From Prescottella soli (GTDB lineage: Bacteria > Actinomycetota > Actinomycetes > Mycobacteriales > Mycobacteriaceae), in the NCBI RefSeq assembly GCF_040024445.1, contig NZ_CP157276.1, positions 124,001-188,000 of the forward strand: a DNA stretch of 64,000 nt, read 5' to 3'. Positions 48,668-57,561 of the stretch are shown here, in pieces; within the stretch, counting starts at the first letter, position 1, and every line of letters starts with the position of its first letter. The notes beneath the pieces were generated by a model. It saw only the letters and a program-made list of their open reading frames with translations, ran no database searches and was not told where the DNA came from. Both the position numbers and the translations under genes were made by a program.

Positions 48668-50086
48668 GTGACCCGACGCACGAAGATTGTCTGCACTCTT
48701 GGCCCTGCAACCGCCACCGGCGACCGTGTCCGCGAGCTCGTCGAGAGCGGCATGGACGTAGCGAGACTGAACTTCAGCCACGGTGAACACTCTGATCACG
48801 AGGACAACTACCGACGGGTACGGGAAGCCTCCGAGGTGACCGGCCGCGCGGTGGGCGTCCTGGCCGACCTGCAGGGTCCGAAGATCCGCCTCGGCCGGTT
48901 CGTCGAGGGCAAGACGGTGTGGGAGACCGGTGAGCAGATCCGCATCACCGTCGCCGACTGTGACGGCACCCACGACCGGGTCTCGACCACCTACAAGCAG
49001 CTTGCCGAGGACGCCAAGCCCGGTGACCGGCTACTCGTCGACGACGGAAAGGTCGGCCTGGTCGTCGAGTCCGTCGACGGCGACGACGTGGTCTGCCGGG
49101 TCACCGAGGGCGGCCCGGTCAGCAACAACAAGGGCGTCTCGCTGCCGGGCATGAACGTCTCGGTGCCGGCTCTCTCCGAGAAGGACATCGAGGACCTCGA
49201 GTTCGCGCTGCGCCTCGGTGTCGACTTCATCGCCCTGTCGTTCGTGCGCTCGCCCGCCGACGTCGAACTGGTGCACGACGTGATGGACCGGGTCGGCCGG
49301 CGCGTCCCGGTGATCGCGAAGCTGGAGAAGCCCGAGGCCATCGAGAACCTCGAGGCTGTGGTGCTGGCGTTCGACGCGGTGATGGTCGCCCGCGGCGATC
49401 TGGGCGTCGAGCTGCCGCTCGAGCAGGTTCCGCTGGTGCAGAAGCGCGCCATCCAGATCGCCCGCGAGAACGCGAAGCCGGTGATCGTCGCCACGCAGAT
49501 GCTCGAATCGATGATCGAGAACTCGCGTCCGACGCGCGCCGAGGCGTCCGACGTCGCGAACGCGGTGCTCGACGGCGCGGACGCGGTGATGCTGTCCGGC
49601 GAGACGTCGGTCGGCAAGTACGTCATGGAGACCGTGCAGACCATGGCCCGGATCCTCGAGGCCGTCGAGACGGATCCCGCACGCGTGCCGCCGCTGACAC
49701 ACGTCCCGCGCACCAAGCGGGGTGTCATCTCCTACGGTGCCCGCGACATCGGTGAGCGTCTCGACGCCAAGGCGCTGGTCGCGTTCACGCAGTCCGGGGA
49801 CACGGTCCGCCGGCTCGCGCGGCTGCACTCGCCGCTGCCGCTGCTGGCGTTCACGCCGCTGGAGGCGGTGCGGAGCCAGCTGGCGCTGTCCTGGGGTACC
49901 GAGACCTTCATCGTCGACCCGGTGAAGTCGACCGACCAGATGTTCTTCCAGGTCGACCACGCGTTGCTGTCCCTCGGCCGGTACAACCGCGGCGATCTGG
50001 TCGTGATCGTCGCGGGTTCGCCGCCCGGCACAGTAGGCTCGACCAACCTGATCCACGTCCACCGGATCGGGGAGGAAGACCACTAG
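48668..50086 (+). CDS. pyk: Pyruvate kinase
   Basis: A 472-aa glycolytic enzyme forming pyruvate and ATP from phosphoenolpyruvate. Seen are TKIVCTLGPAT, MDVARLNFSHGEHSDHEDN, DLQGPKIRLG, the PK signature VPVIAKLEKPEAIENL and MVARGDLGVELPLEQVPLVQK, then ATQMLESMIENSRPTRAEASDVANAVLDGADAVMLSGETS. The C-terminal allosteric domain is complete. The GTG start appears leaderless. tesB follows 13 nt after the stop. Confidence 0.96.
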   Translation: MTRRTKIVCTLGPATATGDRVRELVESGMDVARLNFSHGEHSDHEDNYRRVREASEVTGRAVGVLADLQGPKIRLGRFVEGKTVWETGEQIRITVADCDGTHDRVSTTYKQLAEDAKPGDRLLVDDGKVGLVVESVDGDDVVCRVTEGGPVSNNKGVSLPGMNVSVPALSEKDIEDLEFALRLGVDFIALSFVRSPADVELVHDVMDRVGRRVPVIAKLEKPEAIENLEAVVLAFDAVMVARGDLGVELPLEQVPLVQKRAIQIARENAKPVIVATQMLESMIENSRPTRAEASDVANAVLDGADAVMLSGETSVGKYVMETVQTMARILEAVETDPARVPPLTHVPRTKRGVISYGARDIGERLDAKALVAFTQSGDTVRRLARLHSPLPLLAFTPLEAVRSQLALSWGTETFIVDPVKSTDQMFFQVDHALLSLGRYNRGDLVVIVAGSPPGTVGSTNLIHVHRIGEEDH

Positions 50087-50099
50087 AAGGGGGTACCGG

Positions 50100-50996
50100 G
50101 TGAGCGACCTGGAGGCGGGCGTCCGTCCGGCGCGATCGGCCGACTTGGAGACGCTTCTCGCGCTCCTGGATCTCGAGCAGATCGGCGAGGACACGTACCT
50201 CGGTCGACACCCGGAGCAGGTCGGCAGCCGGACGTTCGGCGGCCAGCTGGTGTCGCAGGCGTTGGTCGCGGCGGGTCGGACGGTCGACGGTGACCGTCCG
50301 GTCCACGCGATCAACGCGCACTTCATTCGCGGCGGCGACGTCAAGGCGCCGATCGAGTACCGCGTCGAGCGGTACCGGGACGGGCGCGCGTTCGCCAACC
50401 GCCAGGTCACGGCCTACCAGGACGGAAACGTCGTGTTCTCCATGTTCGCGGCCTTCCAGGACTGGGGCACCGGGCTCGAGCACGGTGCCGAGATTCCCGA
50501 CGTCGAAGGGCCGGACGATCTCCCGTCCTTCGACGACCACATCGTCGGGTACGAGGATCGCCTCCGGATGTTCGTCGACGCGCTCAAACCGATGGAGATG
50601 CGGTACGCGAACGATCCGACGTGGGTGCTCAAGGGTACCGGTGAACGCCTCAACCACAACCGCGTGTGGATCCGGACGGACGGGACCCTGCCGGACGACG
50701 CGTGGGCCCACAGCGCCGCACTGGCGTACTCGTCGGACACGACGGTCCTGGACTCGATCCTCACCACCCACGGCCTGTCGTGGGGTCTCGACCGGATCGT
50801 GGCCGCGACTGTCAACCACTCCATCTGGTTCCACCGACCGTTCCGTTTCGACGAATGGGCCTTGTACGCAACGGAATCGCCGGTTGCATCCGGTTCGCGT
50901 GGATTGGCGACCGGACGGTTCTTCACCCGCGACGGCGAGTTGATCGCGACCGTCGTGCAGGAGGGCGTGATCCGGCACTTTCCCGCCCGCCGGTGA
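50100..50996 (+). CDS. tesB: Acyl-CoA thioesterase II
   Basis: A 298-aa double-hotdog thioesterase: YLGRHPEQVGSRTFGGQLVSQALVAAGRTV is the TesB start. INAHFIRGGDVKAPIEYRVERYRDGRAFANRQVTAYQDG is in the first hotdog. TTHGLSWGLDRIVAATVNHSIWFHRPFRFDEWALY carries the catalytic Asp-Thr-Gln type residues. It hydrolyses medium and long acyl-CoAs. The GTG at 50100 follows AAGGGGGT, close behind pyk as in M. tuberculosis. Confidence 0.93.
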   Translation: MSDLEAGVRPARSADLETLLALLDLEQIGEDTYLGRHPEQVGSRTFGGQLVSQALVAAGRTVDGDRPVHAINAHFIRGGDVKAPIEYRVERYRDGRAFANRQVTAYQDGNVVFSMFAAFQDWGTGLEHGAEIPDVEGPDDLPSFDDHIVGYEDRLRMFVDALKPMEMRYANDPTWVLKGTGERLNHNRVWIRTDGTLPDDAWAHSAALAYSSDTTVLDSILTTHGLSWGLDRIVAATVNHSIWFHRPFRFDEWALYATESPVASGSRGLATGRFFTRDGELIATVVQEGVIRHFPARR

Positions 50997-51090
50997 CCGC
51001 GATTCCGCGATGACGCTCCGCCCCGATGTGCCCGGTGGCTAGAATTTTGGTTCTCCAGATACGGCACGCCATCGTCGATGGGGGAGCCTC

Positions 51091-52944
51091 ATGCGGAACG
51101 AACCGATCGACTGGAATCACGAGGCAGTCGCGAGTCTGCTCTGGACGGCACGAGCGTTCGCGATCGCGTTCGTCTGCCTGATCCTGGTCGGGATCCTCCT
51201 TGTGCGCTACACCCGGTGGGGCCGGCAGTTCTGGTCGATATCCGGCAGCTACTTCACGGGACGCGACAGTTGGCGTGTCTGGCTGCCGGTGGCCGCGATG
51301 CTGTTCCTCACGGTGATGGGCGTGCGGCTGACGATCCTCCTCTCGTATCAGGGCAACGAGATGTACACCGCCCTCCAGTACGCCGCGCAGGCGTTCTCGG
51401 GCGGCGACGATGCCGCGTTGAGCGACGCCAAGTCGACGTTCTGGCGGTCGATCGTCGTGTTCTCGGTGCTCGCGACGATCCACGTGCTCCGGTCGCTCCT
51501 CGACTACTACGTGGGGCAGGCATTCGTGATCCGCTGGCGGATCTGGCTGACCGACCGGGTGACGACGGACTGGCTGGGTGGTCGGGCGTACTACCGCGGG
51601 CGGTTCATCGGTGAGGGCGTCGACAATCCCGACCAGCGCATCGAGGCGGACATCACGAACATGGCCACGGTGTCGCAGTCGTTGTCGATGGGGTTGGTGA
51701 CGGCGGTGACGTCGGTTGTCGCGTTCACGAAGATCCTGTGGGATCTGTCCGGCCCGATGACGCTGTTCGGCGTGGAGGTTCCGCGGGCGATGGTGGTGCT
51801 GGTCTACGTCTACATCCTGACCGCGACCGCGGTCGCCTTCTGGATCGGACATCCCCTGATCCGGCTGAACTTCCTCAAGGAGCGATTCACTGCCAACTTC
51901 CGATATGCGCTGGTGCGGCTGCGGGACCGGGCCGAGAGTGTCGCGTTCTACAACGGTGAGTCGGTGGAACGCGGGGGACTGCTCGGACGGTTCACCTCCG
52001 TCATCGCCAACGCGTGGCAGATCGTCTTCCGCACCGTGAAGTTCAACGGATTCAATCTCGGCGTCAGTCAGGTGTCGGTGGTGTTCCCGATCGTCATCCA
52101 GGCGCCGCGCTTCTTCGCCGGGACGATCACGCTCGGCGACATCACGCAGAGCGCGCAAGCCTTCGGGCAGGTCTCGGATTCGCTGTCGTTCTTCCGGGAG
52201 TCGTACGACACGTTCGCCGGCTACCGGGCGAGCCTGATCCGACTGAGCGGGCTGATCAGCGGCGACGCGCGGGCGCGGGCCCTGCCGGAGGTGCATACCG
52301 AACATCTCGACGGTGCGATGGAGCTGTCTGCGGTGAGCGTCAACCTGCCCGACGGGCGTCCCCTCGTCGACGGACTCGATCTGCGGCTCAGTCCCGGCGA
52401 GGCCCTGCTGGTGTGCGGTCCGTCGGGAAGCGGGAAGACGACGCTGCTCCGGACGCTCGCGCAGATGTGGCCTTACGCGACCGGAACGGTGCGCCGGCCG
52501 ACGGGCACCGAGGCGATCTTCCTGTCGCAGTTCCCCTACCTCCCACTCGGTGACCTGCGCGACGTGGTGGCGTACCCGGCGCGCGCGGCCGATCTGGGCG
52601 ACGACGCCCTCCGGGAGGCGCTGCAGAAGGTCGCACTGGGCCACTTGGTCCATCGCCTCGACGAGCAGGAGGACTGGGCGGCCATTCTCTCGCCCGGTGA
52701 GCAGCAGCGGGTGGCCTTCGCGCGGATCCTGTTGACCCGGCCGAAGGTGGCCTTCCTCGACGAGGCCACCTCCGCGGTCGACGAGGGACTCGAGTACCAG
52801 TTGTATCGGCTCATCCGCGACGAGGTGCCCGAGTGCATGCTGTTCAGCGTCAGCCACCGCAGCACCGTCGACCAACACCACACCCGCCGACTGGAGCTAC
52901 TCGGCGACGGGCCGTGGCGGATGTCCGAGGTCGCGGTCAACTGA
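51091..52944 (+). CDS. SbmA/YddA-type ABC transporter, permease fused to ATPase
   Basis: A 617-aa half-transporter. The N-terminal membrane domain (about 1-370) has six hydrophobic segments and the SbmA/BacA-like stretch RFIGEGVDNPDQRIEADI. The ATPase (about 400-617) is intact: Walker A GPSGSGKTTLLRTL, signature LSPGEQQRVAFARILL, Walker B VAFLDEATSAVDEG. These relatives of peroxisomal ABCD proteins move acyl-CoAs, peptides or cobalamin (Rv1819c type). The substrate is unknown. TAGAAT upstream may be its -10. A strong hairpin follows the gene. Confidence 0.9.
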   Translation: MRNEPIDWNHEAVASLLWTARAFAIAFVCLILVGILLVRYTRWGRQFWSISGSYFTGRDSWRVWLPVAAMLFLTVMGVRLTILLSYQGNEMYTALQYAAQAFSGGDDAALSDAKSTFWRSIVVFSVLATIHVLRSLLDYYVGQAFVIRWRIWLTDRVTTDWLGGRAYYRGRFIGEGVDNPDQRIEADITNMATVSQSLSMGLVTAVTSVVAFTKILWDLSGPMTLFGVEVPRAMVVLVYVYILTATAVAFWIGHPLIRLNFLKERFTANFRYALVRLRDRAESVAFYNGESVERGGLLGRFTSVIANAWQIVFRTVKFNGFNLGVSQVSVVFPIVIQAPRFFAGTITLGDITQSAQAFGQVSDSLSFFRESYDTFAGYRASLIRLSGLISGDARARALPEVHTEHLDGAMELSAVSVNLPDGRPLVDGLDLRLSPGEALLVCGPSGSGKTTLLRTLAQMWPYATGTVRRPTGTEAIFLSQFPYLPLGDLRDVVAYPARAADLGDDALREALQKVALGHLVHRLDEQEDWAAILSPGEQQRVAFARILLTRPKVAFLDEATSAVDEGLEYQLYRLIRDEVPECMLFSVSHRSTVDQHHTRRLELLGDGPWRMSEVAVN

Positions 52945-52969
52945 TGTGGACACCCGAAGATGCACGGCC

Positions 52970-53009
52970 GCAGGGCCCTTCGCGCGAAGACCTGCGCGAA
53001 GGGCCCTGC
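52970..53009. terminator. Bidirectional hairpin terminator
   Basis: A perfect 15-bp stem (52970-52984 with 52995-53009) with a 10-nt loop between the convergent ABC-transporter and Rpf-like genes. There is no T-run; symmetry lets it serve both. Confidence 0.7.
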
Positions 53010-53017
53010 GGGCGACG

Positions 53018-53347
53018 TCAGAGGTACTGGCCGCACGCCGGCCATGCACCGGCACCCTCGTTTGCGAGGATCGACTCGGCCACCTGGATCTGTGCCTCAC
53101 GGGAGTTGTTGTGAGGCAGCCCTGCTCCGCCGTGCGCGTTCCATGTGCCGGGGCTGATCTGCAGGCCGCCGTAGTAGCCGTTGCCGGTGTCGGCGCCCCA
53201 GTCGCCGCCGCTCTCGCATTGCGCGACCGCATCCCAGTCGCCGCCGGCGGCGTTGGCCGGCGATGCGGACAGCGCGAGCGGTGCAGTGACGAGTGCGGCG
53301 GAGGCCGCGATGGAGCCGATGGTGCGTGTGACGGTGAACTTCGACAT
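53018..53347 (-). CDS. Small secreted resuscitation-promoting-factor-like protein
   Basis: A 109-aa protein: a signal peptide (MSKFTVTRTIGSIAASAALVTAPLALSASPANA) and one Rpf/transglycosylase domain. WDAVAQCESGGDWGADTGNGYYGGLQISPGTWNAHGG has the catalytic Glu in CESGG, and a pair of cysteines (CES..., ACGQYL) could form the domain disulfide. It cleaves peptidoglycan to wake dormant cells or remodel the wall. It is a minimal Rpf with no LysM or G5 domain. The ATG at 53347 follows GGAGAGGAC. A probable c-di-AMP riboswitch lies upstream. Confidence 0.93.
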   Translation of the reverse strand: MSKFTVTRTIGSIAASAALVTAPLALSASPANAAGGDWDAVAQCESGGDWGADTGNGYYGGLQISPGTWNAHGGAGLPHNNSREAQIQVAESILANEGAGAWPACGQYL

Positions 53348-53374
53348 AGATGATGTCCTCTCCGTGGTAGATGG

Positions 53375-53560
53375 CGAGGACTCCGGTGACGGTGACCGCG
53401 GACGGTTGCCGGGTCGGCCGGAGCTGCTTCCTTCGCCGTGCCCCTGAAAGGTCTTCGATTCCGGACCCGCTGGGGCAGAACAGTTGTGAAGCGGGCCGGG
53501 CGCTCGGTCGACTCGAGCTGGCCACGACGCTAGGACGGATCGGCCGACGCGTCACCAGTC
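53375..53560 (-). ncRNA. Probable c-di-AMP (ydaO-type) riboswitch before the Rpf-like gene
   Basis: The minus-strand leader of about 200-300 nt contains GAAGGAAGCAGC (53425-53440 area) with GGGGC just before it and a paired CCGGCCGACCCGG after it. These resemble the conserved 3' half of ydaO elements found before actinobacterial rpf genes. Exact limits are approximate. C-di-AMP binding would turn the Rpf gene off. The covariance-model match needs to be run. Confidence 0.5.
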
Positions 53561-53791
53561 GATTTTCTGGCACGTCGGTCCAAAATTCGGGATCAATCGC
53601 CGACATGTCCGCAGGTCGGCGGTTGATCTTGAGTCGCCGCGGAGATTGAACTTCGGTACATTCTGTGGTGAGGGTCACGTTTGGAGTGTGACGCGCGACA
53701 CTCTTTGATTCGGTCGAACGACGCACCTGTCCCGGTTGCGCCCAACTGTCGCCAATCGTGCATCAGTATTCGAGTGGCACAAAATGATTCG
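53561..53791. other. Intergenic region upstream of the riboswitch
   Basis: About 230 bases with no gene seen; it should contain the promoter for the Rpf leader. It follows the convergent end of the isochorismatase gene. Confidence 0.4.
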
Positions 53792-54448
53792 TCATTCGGA
53801 TCCGGCCGCGACGACGATCTCGGCGACCGTGAGCGGTGCAACTCCGATGGATCGGGCATCGGCCACGCGATCCGGTGTGGCGCGCGAGGTGGCATCGGTG
53901 GCCAGCACCACGCGATAGTCGAGGGACGACGCGTCGAACATGGTCGCGCGCGGGCAGTTCGGGAAGTTGCAGCCCGCCACGACGACGGTGTCGATCGCGG
54001 CTCGCTGCAGGTGAGCGTCCAGGTCGGTGCGGTGGAACGCGCTCCAGCGCGGCTTCCACATCACGGCCTCGTGCGGTCCGACCGTCTGGAAGTTGCCTGC
54101 TGTCAGCAGGTTCGGTTCGAGCGGGGGTGCGCCGGGCGGCAGCAGGCCGCCGAGGATCTGGGATCCCGGCGTGCCGGGGCGCACTATGGGTGCGTTGTCC
54201 CGCGTGATCGCGGTCCTGCGCACCCGATCGACGTCGTCGTCGTAGAGACGCACGACGTGCACGATCGGGCGGCCGGTACCGCGGTACGCGTCGATGAGCG
54301 TTCGAAGTCCGGGCACGATCGCCGCGGTGCCCGCGACCGGGTAGGCGCCGTCGTCCGCGAAGTCGTTCTGCATGTCGATCACCAGCAGTGCAGACGAATT
54401 CAGATGTGGGCGAACGTTGTCGTCGAGACCGGCCGTCGTATCCGTCAT
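53792..54448 (-). CDS. Isochorismatase-family cysteine hydrolase
   Basis: A 218-aa alpha/beta enzyme with the catalytic triad visible: Asp in LLVIDMQNDFADDG, Lys in MWKPRWSAFHRTDL, Cys in VVVAGCNFPNCPRAT. There is also a cis-peptide-like stretch before the Cys. Members hydrolyse isochorismate, nicotinamide or similar amides. The Asn-Phe-Pro-Asn after the Cys is not the usual isochorismatase sequence, so the substrate is open. The ATG at 54448 lies 7 nt after TAGGTT and is probably leaderless. Confidence 0.87.
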   Translation of the reverse strand: MTDTTAGLDDNVRPHLNSSALLVIDMQNDFADDGAYPVAGTAAIVPGLRTLIDAYRGTGRPIVHVVRLYDDDVDRVRRTAITRDNAPIVRPGTPGSQILGGLLPPGAPPLEPNLLTAGNFQTVGPHEAVMWKPRWSAFHRTDLDAHLQRAAIDTVVVAGCNFPNCPRATMFDASSLDYRVVLATDATSRATPDRVADARSIGVAPLTVAEIVVAAGSE

Positions 54449-54455
54449 GCGTCCG

Positions 54456-54461
54456 AACCTA
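54456..54461 (-). promoter_or_regulatory. -10 box of a probable leaderless promoter (isochorismatase gene)
   Basis: TAGGTT on the minus strand ends 7 nt before the ATG at 54448. Confidence 0.5.
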
Positions 54462-54484
54462 GCGGCAGCGGGAGGCCGGAGACA

Positions 54485-54520
54485 CGGAACGCTCCCCACT
54501 CCGAGGAGTGGGGAGCGTTC
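54485..54520 (-). terminator. Perfect 16-bp hairpin after the thiolase gene
   Basis: 54485-54500 pairs with 54505-54520 around a 4-nt CGAG loop, 28 nt after the thiolase stop. There is no T-run, typical of actinobacterial terminators. Confidence 0.7.
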
Positions 54521-54547
54521 CGGAGATGCGAATCCGTGCGGTTCGGC

Positions 54548-55744
54548 CTAGACCGAGACGATCACCGACGAGCCGTGGCCGAACAGACCCTGGTTCGCGG
54601 TGATGCCGACGCGGGCGCCCTCGACCTGACGGCCCTCGGCCTGGCCGCGCAGCTGCCAGGTGAGCTCGCACACCTGGGCCAGTGCCTGGGCGGGGACGGC
54701 CTCGCCGAAGCAGGCCAGGCCGCCGGACGGGTTCACCGGGATGCGACCACCGATGGTGGTGTCACCGGCGCGCAGCAGGTGCTCGGCCTCGCCGCGCTTG
54801 CACAGCCCCAGGTCCTCGATCCAGTCCAGCTCGACGGACGTGGCGAGGTCGTAGACCTCGGCGACGTCGACGTCCTCGGGGGAGATGCCGGCTTCCTCGT
54901 ACGCCGCGTCGCCGATCGACTCCTTGAACGTGCGCTCGGGTGCGGGCACTGCGGACGCCGACTCGGTGGAGAAGTTCGGCATGTCCATGATCGTCTGCGG
55001 GAACGTGGGCGTGACCGTCGAAATCGCCTTGATCCGAACCGGATCCACGATGCCCTTCTTGCGGGCGTACTCCATCGAGGTCAGGATGATGGCGGCGCCG
55101 CCGTCCGAGGTGGCGCAGATGTCGAGCAGGTGCAGCGGGTCGGCGACCATCGGCGACGCGAGCACGTCCGCAGCGGCAACCTCCTTGCGGTAGCGCGCAT
55201 TCGGGTTGTTCAGCCCGTGCTTGGCGTTCTTGACCTTGACCGCGGCGAAGTCCTCGACGGTAGCGCCGTAGAGATCGATGCGGCGGCGGGCGTTGAGCGC
55301 GAAGTAGCCGGGGTTGGTCATACCCATCAGGCGGAACCGCAGCCAGTCCGGATCGTCCCAGCGCTCACCGGCGTTCGGCGCGAGGAAGCCCTTCGGGGTG
55401 GTGTCGGCGCCGACCACGAGGGCGACGTCGGACAGGCCGGCCAGGATGCGGGCCCGGGCGGTGTCGAGCGCCTGCGCGCCAGTGGCGCATGCCGCGTACG
55501 ACGTCGCGACGCGGGCGCCGTTCCAGCCGAGGGCCTGCGCGAACGTCGCACCGGCGACGTAGCCGCCGTAGCCGTTGCGGACCGTCTCGCCGCCGACGAT
55601 GAGGTCGACATCCGTCCAGTCCACGCCCGAGTCGGCGAGGGCGGCACGGGCCGCGGCGACGCCGTACTTCACGAACGAGTGGCCCCACTTGCCCCACGGG
55701 TGCATGCCGACGCCGAGGACTGCCACATCATTGTTGGTGCTCAT
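54548..55744 (-). CDS. SCP-x-type thiolase (acetyl-CoA acetyltransferase-like)
   Basis: A 398-aa thiolase-fold protein of the lipid-transfer/SCP-x branch: VAVLGVGMHPWGKWG, then SYAACATGAQALDTAR with the nucleophile Cys. MADPLHLLDICATSDGGAAI-like sequence, EVYDLATSVELDWIEDLGL, and NPSGGLACFGEAVPAQALAQVCE complete it. These act as thiolases or retro-aldolases on branched or steroid-side-chain CoA esters. The ATG at 55744 overlaps the stop of the DUF35 gene, which in other systems is an obligatory partner. The substrate is unknown. Confidence 0.87.
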   Translation of the reverse strand: MSTNNDVAVLGVGMHPWGKWGHSFVKYGVAAARAALADSGVDWTDVDLIVGGETVRNGYGGYVAGATFAQALGWNGARVATSYAACATGAQALDTARARILAGLSDVALVVGADTTPKGFLAPNAGERWDDPDWLRFRLMGMTNPGYFALNARRRIDLYGATVEDFAAVKVKNAKHGLNNPNARYRKEVAAADVLASPMVADPLHLLDICATSDGGAAIILTSMEYARKKGIVDPVRIKAISTVTPTFPQTIMDMPNFSTESASAVPAPERTFKESIGDAAYEEAGISPEDVDVAEVYDLATSVELDWIEDLGLCKRGEAEHLLRAGDTTIGGRIPVNPSGGLACFGEAVPAQALAQVCELTWQLRGQAEGRQVEGARVGITANQGLFGHGSSVIVSV

Positions 55745-56193
55745 GCCTGTGCCCCGTTCTCTGCTGCAGTGACGGGCTTCCAGCGCCAGATGCTGCGGTC
55801 GCCGGTCTCGTCGGTGTAGAGGGTCTCGATGACCAGCTCGACGGGATTGCCAACCTTGAGGTCCGCGACACCGTAGCCGTCGGCGACCTGGCCGAGCACG
55901 ACGAGGCCCTCGGGCAGTTCGACCGCGGCGAGCGCGAACGGCACGTACGGATCCGTCGTGGCGATGTACGGCGCCGGCGGCTTGTACTGCGCGTCGGTGT
56001 ACGACCACACCTTGCCGAAGCGGGACAGTTCGACGTCGTCGAACTCCTCGCCGGAGCACGCCGGGTTCTTGCAGAAGGTGGTCTCCCGCGGGAACGAGAT
56101 CGTGCCGCAGGACCGGCACTTGGTGCCGATCAGGGCCGGCTCCGGCCCGGTGGTGAACCAGCCTTCGACGGCCGGTGTGGCGGTGTCGCTCAT
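55741..56193 (-). CDS. DUF35-type OB-fold/zinc-ribbon partner of the thiolase
   Basis: A 150-aa protein: a zinc ribbon (IGTKCRSCGTISFPRETTFCKNPACSG, four Cys) and a C-terminal OB-fold (VWSYTDAQYKPPAPY, AAVELPEGLVVLGQVAD, VGNPVELVIETL). These proteins form complexes with SCP-x thiolases/aldolases and acyl-CoA hydratases of sterol and acyl degradation. The tight ATGA coupling with the thiolase supports such a complex. Confidence 0.88.
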   Translation of the reverse strand: MSDTATPAVEGWFTTGPEPALIGTKCRSCGTISFPRETTFCKNPACSGEEFDDVELSRFGKVWSYTDAQYKPPAPYIATTDPYVPFALAAVELPEGLVVLGQVADGYGVADLKVGNPVELVIETLYTDETGDRSIWRWKPVTAAENGAQA

Positions 56194-56558
56194 GCAAACC
56201 TCATCTGCTTGTCGAGCCTGATCGGCCGGTCGTCAGAGGTGACCGGCAATGGAACGGGTTGCAGTATTGCATGAGTTAACTGATTCCCGATGTGCGATCC
56301 CATCCACCGGGCGGCCCGCCGGTCGGAGCACGTCGTGGTAGATCCCGACGCCCGTGTACGTCCGCCCAGTGGGACTCGTCCGGGGAGCGGGTGGGACGCC
56401 CCCCGAATCCGAACAAACGACCATATGCGACATCGGTGCCGTGGCTCGGTCGCACAACGCTCTGTCCTGCGGCGACACACGCCCTGATCGAGTGCCGGAA
56501 GTGCGTCACTGTCGGGCGACCGACCGTTAGGGTGAGTGCGACTCGTCGGAGGTGCGTA
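56194..56558. other. Divergent promoter region
   Basis: 365 bases between the DUF35 gene and the alpha/beta hydrolase gene, with no supported gene. An AT-rich spot with AGTTAACT and GCAATACT (about 56255-56285) is the probable promoter of the minus-strand pair. Confidence 0.4.
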
Positions 56559-57434
56559 GTGCCCAGATTGACTGTCAGGCCGGAGGATCGGGTGATCAGT
56601 CTGCGAGACGGTCGGTCGATGGGATTCGCCGACTACGGACCCGCAGACGGATTCGTCGTGGTCAACGCCCACGGTGAAATGTCGTGCCGACTGGACGTCC
56701 GGGCCGCGACTCCCCTCGCGGAGGCCGCCGGTGTCCGCCTGATCTCTCCGGATCGTCCCGGGATCGGGCTCTCCGATCCCAGCCCGGGGCGCACTGTGCT
56801 GGACTGGGCTGCCGACGTCGAACAATTGCTCGACCGACTCGGGGTCGAGCGCGCGGGTGTCCTCGGGTGGTCGATGGGTGGCCAGTACGCCGCCGGCCTT
56901 GGCTATGCGCTTTCGGAGAGGATCAGTCGCGTCGCCATCGTCGCGGGCGCGTTGCCGCTGAGTGAGGACGGCGCGATCGCCCGGTTGGGCTCGATGGACC
57001 GGTGGTGCACCCGGATGTCGAGGCGATGTCCCGGCCTGGCCACCGGGTGGTTTCGGGGCATGTCGCTCCTCTCTCGCTCGATGCCGAGGCAGTTCACGCG
57101 CATGGTGGCGCGGTCGGTCGGATCGGCCGACGCGGAGGTGTTGGAGAACGTCCTCGACGAGTTGGTCGAGATGACCGGCGAGGGACTGCGAAACCCGTCC
57201 GGTGTGGTCGAGGACTACCGCGCGTGGTCGCGGCCCTGGGGCTTCGCGCCGGAGGATCTCGAGGTGCCCGTCGACGTCTGGTGGGGCGCCGCGGACCGAA
57301 ACGTTCCCAGGGAATGGGTCACAGAGCTGGCGAGCCGAATCCCCAAGTCCACCTTGAACATCGGAATGGGTGGGCACTTCTTCGCCCAGCTGCACTACCG
57401 CGAGATTCTGGACTCGCTCGCGGAAGCGGTGTGA
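56559..57434 (+). CDS. Alpha/beta hydrolase
   Basis: A 291-aa alpha/beta-hydrolase. The oxyanion strand is VVVNAHGEMS, the nucleophile Ser lies in LGWSMGGQYAAGL (about residue 110), the acid is near DVWWGAADRNVP, and the His is in GMGGHFFAQLHY. There is a lid region with many Met/Arg (RWCTRMSRRCPGLATGWFRGMSLLSRSM). The substrate is unknown. The GTG at 56559 follows CGGAGG by 7 nt. It is a single gene between divergent and convergent neighbours. Confidence 0.88.
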   Translation: MPRLTVRPEDRVISLRDGRSMGFADYGPADGFVVVNAHGEMSCRLDVRAATPLAEAAGVRLISPDRPGIGLSDPSPGRTVLDWAADVEQLLDRLGVERAGVLGWSMGGQYAAGLGYALSERISRVAIVAGALPLSEDGAIARLGSMDRWCTRMSRRCPGLATGWFRGMSLLSRSMPRQFTRMVARSVGSADAEVLENVLDELVEMTGEGLRNPSGVVEDYRAWSRPWGFAPEDLEVPVDVWWGAADRNVPREWVTELASRIPKSTLNIGMGGHFFAQLHYREILDSLAEAV

Positions 57435-57561
57435 GGTTCGTCGCTACATCGGCCCCGGTTCGACACCACCGCCGACGCGCAACCTGATCGGCGTCGTGCT
57501 GATGTTGGGCGGGACGCGATCTTTCGGCCGTCGATTGGTCACCGCGACAACGCGAACCGTC

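Noticed and set aside
50923-52881. 652-codon minus-strand frame opposite the ABC transporter
   Set aside because: The plus strand carries all ABC motifs; the antisense translation is His/Arg/Asp-rich without any domain.
53681-55819. 712-codon plus-strand frame across the isochorismatase and thiolase genes
   Set aside because: It covers two well-supported minus-strand genes and their terminator; no recognisable protein.
56290-56487. 65-codon frame in the hydrolase promoter region
   Set aside because: Arg/Pro/His-rich, with no ribosome site and overlapping other frames.
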